Assembly: GCA_003230535.1 (NCBI GenBank)
Contig: QIEW01000418.1
Location: 1-5,761 of the forward strand
Direction: 5' to 3'
DNA: 5,761 nucleotides
From: a bacterium
GTDB lineage: Bacteria; SZUA-182; SZUA-191
Shown: one piece after another, positions 1 through 5,520 of the stretch
How positions within the stretch are numbered: position 1 is the stretch's first letter
Layout: each line of letters opens with the position of its first letter
The notes under the pieces: model-generated
What the model was told of the DNA's origin: nothing
The model's database searches: none
Seen by the model: the letters and a program-made list of their open reading frames with translations, nothing else
Made by a program: the position numbers and the translations under genes

Positions 1-56
1 CTGTTCGCTCCTCAGCCAGATCTCGACAAATGTCATTGTTCCCATTAGCTGCGTGA

Positions 57-1670
57 ATGCTAAAAAGCCCGCCCGTAGGGCGTTTTGTTCACGATTGTCA
101 GCGTCAATCTATAAAGAAAACTTGTAACTTGGCAGGATTACATGTAATGCGTATCATTAATGAACCCACAGCCGCCTGTCTTGCTTATGGGTTACGTAAA
201 AACGAAGACAAAAGGGTTGCCGTGTATCACCTAGGTGGCGGTACTTTCGATATTTCCATCTTAGAGTTAGGCGAGGGAGTCTTTGAGGTAAAATCTACTA
301 ATGGGAATACTCACTTGGGTGGTGATGATTTTGACCAACGCCTTATCAACTGGATGTGTAATAACTTCAAAGAGGAACAGGGTGTTGATTTACGCCAAGA
401 TAAGGCGGCTCTCCAGCGACTTAAAGAAGCCGCTGAAAAGGCTAAATGTGAGTTATCATCAGCCATGCGAGTTGATATTAATTTGCCTTATATTACTAAT
501 ACGAGTACAGGCAGCTATAAGAACTTACTAATGACCTTAACTAGAGCAAGGCTTGAAAAACTGGTTGGTGATTTGATTGAGGAAACATTTGATTCATGTA
601 GAAAGGCATTTGCAGATACGTATCTCACCATTAAAGATATTAATGAGGTCGTCTTAGTTGGCCGACAGACGCGGATGCCGGCGGTACAAAAAGCGGTCGA
701 AAAGGTTTTTGGCAGACCTCCGTGTCGTGGGGTTGACCCTGCGGAAGCGGTTGCTTTAGGTGCTGCTATTGAGGGCGGGGTTTTATTAGGGGACATTAAA
801 AATGTGCTCTTGTTGGATGTAATTCCTATGTCGTTGGGAGTGGAAGTTTCAGATGGAGTGTTTACCAAAATTATTAAGTGCAACTCCACCATTCCCACCA
901 AACACAGCCAGATATTCTCCACCACCTTAGATAATCAAACAGCGGTAAACATTCATGTACTGCAAGAAGAACAGGAGATGGCTGCTGATTGCATATCTTG
1001 TATATCCCTGGGGCGGTTTGAACTGGTGGGTATTCCCCCGGTACCCAAAGGTACACCCCAAATTGAGGTAACCTTTGATATAGACGTCAACGGTATCTTC
1101 CATGTTTCAGCCCAAGACAAAGCTACAGGAAAAAAGATGGCAGTGAGAATTACCCCTGCTACCTCTCCCGAAGTAATTAAGCTAAAAGATGGACAAAAAC
1201 AAGAAGAGGAAAAAAAGCTGGAAGAAGCTCGCCAAAAGGAAGCAGAGGAAAAGAAGCGGGAAGAAGTGCGAAAGCTAGAAGTAGCTCGTAAAAAGGCAGA
1301 GAAAGAGGCTTGCCAAAAGGAGGCAGAGGAAGTAATCCAGAAAGCGCAACAGGTCTTGTCACGGCAAGATGACCCATTAGCAGCCTACGCAAAAACTGTT
1401 ATAAACAGTAAGATAACTGCATTGCGCACAGCCTTAATAGAAGGTAAAAGTCCTTACCTGCCACAAGAAGAGTTATCCGGGCTTCTTGAATGCGTTGAGG
1501 CGTCAGATAAATCTCATCGTGAGAAGGCAGCAAAATTTCTAACTGAACTCCTTAAAAAGGAAAAAGATGATCAGGTCAAGGCTTGTATCGTACAATGGCT
1601 AAAAGAATTAGAGCCAAAACCAACAACTTGGCTAGATAAAATTCTGAGGCGTAAACAACGGGCAAATTAA
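57..1670 (+). CDS. N-terminally truncated Hsp70/DnaK-like protein (probable pseudogene or remnant)
   Basis: Seen: residues 13-246 match the second part of the Hsp70 nucleotide-binding domain ([54 protein letters not shown]). The interdomain linker follows (LLLDVIP, ~251-257), then the substrate-binding beta domain (~258-370). The first ~145 residues of a normal DnaK are absent, including the GIDLGTT phosphate loop and the catalytic lysine region, so ATPase activity is unlikely. Two signature residues also differ: VYDLGGG is VYHLGGG (H58) and VGGQTRMP is VGRQTRMP (R203). After residue 380 the usual lid is replaced by a Lys/Glu-rich coiled coil (~380-430), then a diverged helical tail ending in basic KILRRKQR rather than the acidic DnaK tail. 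The ATG at 57 has no Shine-Dalgarno sequence, follows an in-frame TGA directly, and its first ~9 codons are not Hsp70, so it is a default start. Despite truncation the frame stays open for 537 codons, so the truncation may be recent or the fragment may still be used. It converges on the minus-strand remnants to its right. Confidence 0.8.
   Translation: MLKSPPVGRFVHDCQRQSIKKTCNLAGLHVMRIINEPTAACLAYGLRKNEDKRVAVYHLGGGTFDISILELGEGVFEVKSTNGNTHLGGDDFDQRLINWMCNNFKEEQGVDLRQDKAALQRLKEAAEKAKCELSSAMRVDINLPYITNTSTGSYKNLLMTLTRARLEKLVGDLIEETFDSCRKAFADTYLTIKDINEVVLVGRQTRMPAVQKAVEKVFGRPPCRGVDPAEAVALGAAIEGGVLLGDIKNVLLLDVIPMSLGVEVSDGVFTKIIKCNSTIPTKHSQIFSTTLDNQTAVNIHVLQEEQEMAADCISCISLGRFELVGIPPVPKGTPQIEVTFDIDVNGIFHVSAQDKATGKKMAVRITPATSPEVIKLKDGQKQEEEKKLEEARQKEAEEKKREEVRKLEVARKKAEKEACQKEAEEVIQKAQQVLSRQDDPLAAYAKTVINSKITALRTALIEGKSPYLPQEELSGLLECVEASDKSHREKAAKFLTELLKKEKDDQVKACIVQWLKELEPKPTTWLDKILRRKQRAN
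62..86. terminator. Small GC-rich hairpin flanked by A and T runs (terminator-like)
   Basis: A stem CGCCC / GGGCG with a three-base GTA loop (70-82) is flanked by five A (62-66) and four T (83-86), so it could act as a short terminator on either strand. It sits exactly between unrelated DNA (1 to ~61) and the point where Hsp70 homology begins (~84), so it may instead mark a recombination junction. The T run is short and the A-T extension needs a three-base bulge, so terminator function is uncertain. Confidence 0.35.
990..1007 (+). repeat. 9-bp tandem duplication inside the Hsp70-like gene
   Basis: TGCATATCT is followed at once by TGTATATCC (7 of 9 bases identical). In translation this gives [11 protein letters not shown], where Hsp70 proteins normally have a shorter AAD-x-SLGxF segment. 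The extra three residues lie in a loop of the substrate-binding domain, and the frame is kept. It looks like a replication-slippage duplication that has since diverged. Confidence 0.5.
1227..1332 (+). repeat. Imperfect repeats encoding the Lys/Glu coiled coil
   Basis: A 24-base unit at 1227-1250 recurs at 1309-1332 with two mismatches; the two copies encode ARQKEAEE and ACQKEAEE. A weaker intermediate copy near 1279-1304 encodes VARKKAEKE. The repeats build the coiled coil that replaces the usual Hsp70 lid and probably arose by internal duplication. Confidence 0.55.
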
Positions 1671-1778
1671 GTATGGTAACCACTTCTTTTGCAGCGCCTT
1701 CTAATAAACGGTGATGGGGTCAATGACTAAGGTGCGGTAGTCGTGTTGGTTATGGACGTAACCAATCCACCGCCGCAT
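1671..1778 (-). pseudogene. Fragment of a phage-type AAA ATPase (AAA_24/Sak4-like), nonsense-mutated
   Basis: On the minus strand from 1778 a frame reads MRRWIGYVHNQHDYRTLVID followed by PITVY, a TAG stop (1703-1701), then KALQKKW. The YRTLVIDPIT segment is the Walker B-like core of a family of phage and plasmid nucleotide-binding proteins (AAA_24, related to Sak4 recombinases). Only ~35 codons survive: the Walker A part is missing upstream, where ERCC4 sequence abuts, and the frame downstream runs into the end of the convergent Hsp70-like gene. The internal stop and double truncation make it a non-functional scrap. Family assignment is from memory of the motif, so moderate confidence. Confidence 0.5.
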
Positions 1779-1983
1779 ACTAAAAATTGACTAAGCGCTC
1801 CATCTCCCGTTCAAAGCGTTTTCTCTCTCTGCCCACACAGGCATAGAAATCGGCTAATGTCTTGCGCTCTATGGTTACTCGGCGCTCAGCCCCCAGGATG
1901 GAGTAATCGCCGGTGGGCAAGCCGGCGGTAGTAGCCCCAGGGAAGCCGATAGGCAAGGCCTCCCTGGTATCCACTATAATCAA
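1768..1983 (-). pseudogene. ERCC4-type (XPF-like) nuclease domain remnant
   Basis: Seen: from about 1983 the minus strand encodes TLIIVDTREALP, LPTGDYSILG, VTIERKTLADF and GRERKRFEREMERLVNF. These are the ordered hallmarks of the ERCC4/XPF nuclease fold: the VDTRE aspartate, the GDYS aspartate, and the ERKxxxD catalytic motif (ERKTLAD). After LVNF comes a TAG (1782-1780), and the next codons in frame, YAAV, still fit the family before homology stops. The enclosing open frame begins at 2079, but its first 32 codons are the Mre11-like gene read out of frame. No start codon or ribosome site of its own survives. Such small ERCC4 proteins occur in phages and mobile elements and cut branched DNA. 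Here the domain lacks its C-terminal half and has a premature stop, so it is judged inactive. Confidence 0.75.
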
Positions 1984-1984
1984 T

Positions 1985-2699
1985 GTTGATATCAACAATA
2001 AGAGCATATCCGGATTGTATTTCGGGAAAATCTGCGGCTTCGGGAGTTCCAGAGTACCATATGCGTTCACTGTTACCAATTTTGGTTAGGGAATGGCGAT
2101 CTCCGAGAGCCACGAAGTGAACCTTTCCTTCGCTGATTGCCTGTTCAAGCGTCGCAACAGGAATACCCCCAGCAGATTACCTTGTCTGGTAAAAACAAGT
2201 CAACAGCGCCGTGTGCCAAGCAAATACGTATGCCCCTGTTTTCCGTTGGCTGAAGAGTGTTAAGCGCCTCGATGATAGGATTGTATGAGGGTCTCTTAGA
2301 CATCCACGGCGCACCTACCAGTTCCAGACCATCAGCGACTTTGAGGGGGGTAGTGTTTTCGATGACGTGGACATGAGCAGGTTTCCGCTCAATGAAGGTA
2401 CTTGAACGGTAAACAGATGCCGCATTCAGAGGATCATGATTACCCGGGAGAATATATACCGGAACCGGCACATCTTTGAGAGCTTCCAGAGCGCGGGCTA
2501 TCGTCCTTCTGTCCACTTGATTCGACTCAAAAGCATCTCCGCACACCAACATAAATTGGCAGCATTCCTCTTTGGCAATTTACCCCAGCTTCTGGATAGC
2601 ATAGACCCGAGCTTGGCTAAACCGCTCCTGTGCCCCTTCCGATAGGAAATGGCGAGTCATCCCCAACTGCCAGTCACTTGTATGTATAAATCTGATCAC
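1985..2699 (-). pseudogene. Mre11/SbcD-like metallophosphoesterase, broken by a stop, a frameshift and C-terminal loss
   Basis: Known role of the family: Mn-dependent nuclease subunit processing DNA ends. Start chosen: GTG at 2699, with GAAGGG eight bases upstream, giving VIRFIHTSDWQLGMTRHFLS. Motifs in order: HTSDWQLG (metal motif I, with Q where SbcD usually has H), VCGDAFES (motif II), LPGNHDPLNA (motif III), CLAHGAVD (motif IV), then ALGDRHS and IWYSGTPEAADF. Damage: codon 40 is TAA (2582-2580) between KLG and IAKEE, where one base change from AAA would explain it. After LPDK the frame shifts at the five-base C run 2166-2170 (G run in the gene): removing one base joins WG to IPVATLEQAISEGKVHF. 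Homology ends at YALIVDIN (~1985), about 100 or more residues short of typical Mre11-like proteins, directly abutting ERCC4 sequence. It follows the DprA-like gene by 42 bases, suggesting one operon. The homopolymer indel alone could be a sequencing error, but the nonsense codon and deletion could not both be. Confidence 0.8.
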
Positions 2700-2707
2700 A
2701 AGGTTTT

Positions 2708-2713
2708 CCCTTC
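2708..2713 (-). promoter_or_regulatory. Ribosome binding site fixing the GTG start of the Mre11-like gene
   Basis: GAAGGG on the minus strand lies eight bases before GTG 2699-2697. The only in-frame ATG of the long open stretch, at 2552, is internal to the conserved motif II region, so the GTG with this site is the ancestral start. Confidence 0.5.
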
Positions 2714-2741
2714 GATGAATGAACTTTTTACATGAAAGTTA

Positions 2742-3352
2742 TTATAGCTGAATAATATGTGCTCCCATAGATATTAGATTAGCGTTATGGTTGCTGTCTA
2801 AGGTTAATATTTGTTTGCCTGTAGCCATCAAATTCCGGCAGAAGTGTTCGGTTTTACTTTCAGGGGCGGCATGGGCTATAAATATCTTATCCGCTAAGGT
2901 TGCTACAAATTCATTTCTTATAGCGGCAGTGTCGGCGGTAGCTCGGCGCTGCTTTTCCCCGAAGGGTGAGAGCAGTAATAGTCGTCCCTCAGCTAACGGC
3001 TTATGCCAAGTTGCGGGAATACGCATATCCTCCAAACCTCTGGCCGGACAGATAACCACCGGTTGTGTGCCGCGAAACAGCAATGTTAAGCATTCCTTCT
3101 CTATAGGGGAATGGAAACCGCCGATTACCGGCACATCAGCCTCTCGCAGGGAGTTTGCCAGATCATATGTTTTGATAATCAACTCCCCCGGACAACGCAC
3201 CGAGCAGAACAAGGCCAATAACGCTTTTTTAATATGTCCAGATTACCCTTGGCGGCTATCCGGGTAATAGTCCGGGTGTCAGGATATTGACATAACGCCG
3301 GCGGATAGCCTTTGTTACCGGGCTCAAGATAAATTGTTTTACTTAAGCTCAT
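2742..3352 (-). pseudogene. DprA/LOG-like Rossmann-fold DNA-processing protein, single frameshift
   Basis: ATG at 3352 opens MSLSKTIYLEPGNKGYPPAL and runs to NLDILKK. The frame is then lost at a run of six T (3225-3230; A on the coding strand). With seven A it continues KKALLALFCSVRCPGE and on to the stop at 2742, about 203 residues in total. The second part (158 codons to the stop) holds VIGGFHSPIEKECL, TQPVVICPARGLEDMRIP, EGRLLLLSPF and a RNEFVATLADKIFIAHA stretch. This matches the DprA/SMF-type Rossmann fold, which in the DprA family binds single-stranded DNA and loads RecA. It is shorter than chromosomal DprA and lacks extra domains. It lies 42 bases upstream of the Mre11-like gene on the same strand. 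No good Shine-Dalgarno precedes the ATG. The single homopolymer indel could be a sequencing error, making the gene intact; decay of its neighbours argues for a true pseudogene. Confidence 0.65.
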
Positions 3353-3358
3353 AACCGT

Positions 3359-3408
3359 TCATGATCCCTGTGGTTGATGAAATCCTCCATGAAACCGGCT
3401 CATGATCC
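3359..3408. repeat. Direct repeats of TCATGATCC in the intergenic spacer
   Basis: TCATGATCC occurs at 3359-3367 and again at 3400-3408, 41 bases apart (about four helical turns), in the 79-base gap between the small PIN-partner gene and the DprA-like gene. The second copy lies in a CCGG...CCGG imperfect palindrome (3395-3410). The position upstream of the DprA-like gene would suit an operator, but chance or a short dispersed repeat is equally possible. Confidence 0.3.
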
Positions 3409-3431
3409 GGGTTGTGTTTGACACCCTTCCG

Positions 3432-3656
3432 TTATATTAACCTCCATTCTTTAGCCGCCATGATTTCCTGGTGAATCTCACGAGCGGTTTTATTTCCCCA
3501 CAATTCCTTGAATTCCTCTACCGAATCTCCGCTGCCCCGTTCTATAGCCAGAATAAATTTTAAAGTCTCCGGGCGTCCCAATTCCTTTATCAGTACCTCA
3601 ATCCCTCTATCAATTACCGCCTGTTCAGCGGCTGGAGCAGTTCTTTTATGTGTCAT
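3432..3656 (-). CDS. Small acidic/basic helical protein, putative antitoxin partner of the PIN protein
   Basis: 74 residues from ATG 3656, chosen over the in-frame GTG at 3665 because AAGAGG (3665-3670) stands eight bases before the ATG and overlaps that GTG. The gene overlaps the end of the PIN gene by 11 bases, implying translational coupling. The sequence (IDRGIEVLIKELG, then KFILAIERGSGDSVEEF, then NKTAREIHQEI) suggests a small helical protein without signal peptide or membrane segment. It resembles a family of short proteins often paired with PIN domains, as I recall, in which ELGxxxTxxFI and GxGDxxxE-like positions are shared. Inferred role: binding and neutralising the PIN toxin, and perhaps autoregulating the pair. 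Toxin-first order is the reverse of classical VapBC. No ribbon-helix-helix or AbrB motif is obvious. Confidence 0.6.
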   Translation of the reverse strand: MTHKRTAPAAEQAVIDRGIEVLIKELGRPETLKFILAIERGSGDSVEEFKELWGNKTAREIHQEIMAAKEWRLI

Positions 3657-4134
3657 TTCTATCACCTCTTTCTGTTTCTAATTCCAGTACAAACCTTATC
3701 GGATTTCCGAGCTTCATGCCATACCCCAAATGAGTATGGGCAAAGCGGTTAATCCCCCGGCTTTTTTGCTGCAATTCATCATCACAGGTTATAAAGTAAT
3801 CCGCATGAGCCAGCAAAGCCGAAGCCAGGTGCAAAGCGTCCCTGCCCCTTAATTTACATTTAGTTGCCATCTCTTCGGCCAAGACTGCAATCTGTTCTGT
3901 TTCTTCAATATGCCCTGAACATATCTGGATATATTTTTTGACTTCTGATTTTTTCCCGGGATTTTTGATTAATTCCACTTCCAGTCTCAGAATATCCGAT
4001 GACAGGCATTTGACGCTCTGCTCTTTTACTTGTATCGTAATAGTTACAAAAGCATCCGCCTCCCACTTGATTCTTTCCTGAAGCTGGTTATCAAACGGTC
4101 TGCAATAAACATTGGTATCCAAGTATATTATCAT
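3646..4134 (-). CDS. VapC-like PIN-domain ribonuclease (toxin-like)
   Basis: 162 residues, intact. PIN domains are Mg/Mn-dependent ribonucleases, and VapC types inhibit translation by cutting tRNA or rRNA. The four expected acidic positions are present: D6 in IIYLDTNVY, E52 in SSDILRLEVEL, D99 in RGRDALHLASALLAHADYF, and D118 in ITCDDEL. The C-terminus past ~125 (RFAHTHLGYGMKLGNPIRFVLELE) is longer than minimal VapC and may bind its partner. Start ATG 4134 is preceded by AGAGGAAT at about 11 bases and by AGG closer in. A small gene overlaps its end by 11 bases, and the nuclease-family gene ends 54 bases upstream. Together with the small gene it forms a toxin-antitoxin-like pair. The substrate cannot be told from sequence. 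Confidence 0.85.
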   Translation of the reverse strand: MIIYLDTNVYCRPFDNQLQERIKWEADAFVTITIQVKEQSVKCLSSDILRLEVELIKNPGKKSEVKKYIQICSGHIEETEQIAVLAEEMATKCKLRGRDALHLASALLAHADYFITCDDELQQKSRGINRFAHTHLGYGMKLGNPIRFVLELETERGDRNDT

Positions 4135-4164
4135 ATTTTACCTATTCCTCTGTTTCTTCGCCAG

Positions 4165-4173
4165 CTTATACCA
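4165..4173 (-). promoter_or_regulatory. Possible extended -10 promoter for the PIN pair
   Basis: On the minus strand TGGTATAAG (4173 to 4165) matches an extended -10 (TGnTATAAT) and lies about 30 bases before the PIN start, in the 54-base gap after the upstream gene. No convincing -35 hexamer is seen 16-18 bases further up. It would allow the pair to be transcribed independently of the upstream gene. Confidence 0.3.
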
Positions 4174-4188
4174 ACTCGCTATCAAACA

Positions 4189-5520
4189 TCAGAGAATTGC
4201 GATCACCGGGACATTTTCTTTACTGGCAGCTATAGTAACTGAATGGTTGGACTCCAATAATTCTTGAACTATATTACTGATAACCGAGCTTACATCTGAG
4301 CGAGAGCCAACCCAGCCAGCTTTTACCAAATCAACAAAGAGTGTATTTGAAAACCATCTGGATGCATTTTTAGAATTGACCAGCAAACCGCCCCTATGTC
4401 CCTTTACTTCCGGTGACGAAACCAGATATTTCCAATAGTCCAAAGGGAAATACATTCCTTTTATTAAATCGGTCAAAAGCGGTTTGTAAGTTATCTTTGG
4501 GCACAATTTAAAATAAAAAGCTCCTTCATGTAACCGATAGTCGTCCACGGCTAAAACTTCATTATTATTTGAATAAGTTGACTCGAAATCATTCATCCTT
4601 GACATCTCTTTTTTATAAGAGCCATCTGAGTTAGGATAATAACCTTTAACAAACCCATTATCACAATCCATGCGCTTATATTGCACCATTACAAAAGAAT
4701 TGTATTTATGATGATAATACAAAAGATCAACGCCAAGGGTTTCTTCTATTTTAGTCCGGTTTGCATTAACAATTGTTAACTGTTGATTGCCGTGTCTAAA
4801 TTCAACAGATCCTGTCACAAAATCTTTAACAAGATTCCAATCTCCAAAAACATGCATATCATGTCCAATCGTTGGATCTTCTAGCAATACAGCTTTAGAA
4901 AGATTTTTTAAGAATGGAGCGGGAGGTAAATCTTTATTTTGAGGAGTTGGAATATTTTGCTGCAACAATTCACGACGATTGGGGCCGAAGATTGATAGTG
5001 ATAGGCCAACTGCATCCCTCTCCTGGCTAACAATCTCGTATCCATGTCCATAGAAAGAACGAGCTTGGGTTGAACACAAATCCTGTAAGTTTTGTAGTTC
5101 TGGAGCAATACCTTTTCGCAGTTTTTTTATACATTCCAGCAGAGAATCCCAGGTTACCGGAGGAACACGCCCACCAATACCTGATGTGCTTCTGATAAAA
5201 TGCTTTTTAAAACGCGGGCCAATTTCTCTTTCAATATCATTAAAAAGGATACAGTATAAATTTATAAAATTAGAAAAACGTACTCTGTATTTTGCAGTTG
5301 CGACTCTTTTTCCTCTTTTAGCTAATGCCGCATAAACAAAAGTTTTTCCGTCAAAGGATAATAAGCAAATTTCTGTTTCCTTTGGCCTCCAATCAGCAGC
5401 GCTTAAAATATCAGTAAATTCAGGGTGCCCCTCAAAAATACCTTCGCTAATCAGGCTAGATATCTTTTCAGCACGTTTAGGTTCATTAATTATAATAAGA
5501 AAACCGCCCGCGCTATTCAT
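4189..5520 (-). CDS. Uncharacterised PD-(D/E)XK-like (Mrr-type motif) nuclease-family protein
   Basis: 443 residues from ATG 5520 (446 from the in-frame ATG 5529). The 5520 start is preferred because AAGGAA (5530-5535) lies nine bases before it but directly against 5529. Intact. N-terminal ~1-150 is of unknown fold. A conserved-looking middle block (ERDAVGLSLSIFGPNRRELL, then LEDPTIGHDMHVFGDWNLV) is followed by IEETLGVDLLYYHHKYNSF and VMVQYKRM. In residues numbered from 5529 this is E262/E263, D268 and Q283-Y284-K285. The GVD plus QYK pair on adjacent predicted strands is the D...QxK variant of the PD-(D/E)XK nuclease core seen in Mrr-like restriction enzymes. I recall similar proteins annotated only as hypothetical. 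The C-terminal ~150 residues are unassigned. No signal peptide or membrane segment is visible. Its start overlaps the restored end of the upstream gene (ATGAATAG), implying coupling and a joint function, plausibly restriction or other DNA-targeting defence. Catalytic activity is inferred from the motif only. Confidence 0.6.
   Translation of the reverse strand: MNSAGGFLIIINEPKRAEKISSLISEGIFEGHPEFTDILSAADWRPKETEICLLSFDGKTFVYAALAKRGKRVATAKYRVRFSNFINLYCILFNDIEREIGPRFKKHFIRSTSGIGGRVPPVTWDSLLECIKKLRKGIAPELQNLQDLCSTQARSFYGHGYEIVSQERDAVGLSLSIFGPNRRELLQQNIPTPQNKDLPPAPFLKNLSKAVLLEDPTIGHDMHVFGDWNLVKDFVTGSVEFRHGNQQLTIVNANRTKIEETLGVDLLYYHHKYNSFVMVQYKRMDCDNGFVKGYYPNSDGSYKKEMSRMNDFESTYSNNNEVLAVDDYRLHEGAFYFKLCPKITYKPLLTDLIKGMYFPLDYWKYLVSSPEVKGHRGGLLVNSKNASRWFSNTLFVDLVKAGWVGSRSDVSSVISNIVQELLESNHSVTIAASKENVPVIAIL

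Noticed and set aside
1-82. Minus-strand frames across the first 90 bases are open and give plausible-looking peptide (LAEER-like).
   Set aside because: Too short, no recognisable motif and no visible start; the region cannot be assigned.
301-531. 76-codon plus-strand frame inside the Hsp70-like gene.
   Set aside because: Out-of-frame reading of conserved Hsp70 sequence.
515-1392. Minus-strand open frames of 60-136 codons opposite the Hsp70-like gene.
   Set aside because: They lie antisense to a clearly homologous coding frame and have no motifs or ribosome sites; shadows.
2436-2645. 69-codon plus-strand frame.
   Set aside because: Antisense to the Mre11-like motifs I-III.
2741-2746. Perfect TATAAT on the minus strand before the Mre11-like gene.
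   Set aside because: It overlaps the DprA-like stop codon in an apparent operon, and no -35 element is seen at 16-18 bases; likely chance.
3225-3230. Programmed frameshifting at the A run of the DprA-like gene.
   Set aside because: No stimulatory stem or internal Shine-Dalgarno is evident, and the neighbouring genes are clearly decayed, so a simple mutation or sequencing error is more economical.
2791-3267. 158-codon plus-strand frame.
   Set aside because: Antisense to the DprA-like gene, whose motifs are convincing; the plus-strand protein has none.
4030-4242. 70-codon plus-strand frame.
   Set aside because: Antisense to the PIN gene, with no supporting features.
4908-5108. 66-codon minus-strand frame.
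   Set aside because: Alternative frame within the intact 446-codon gene.
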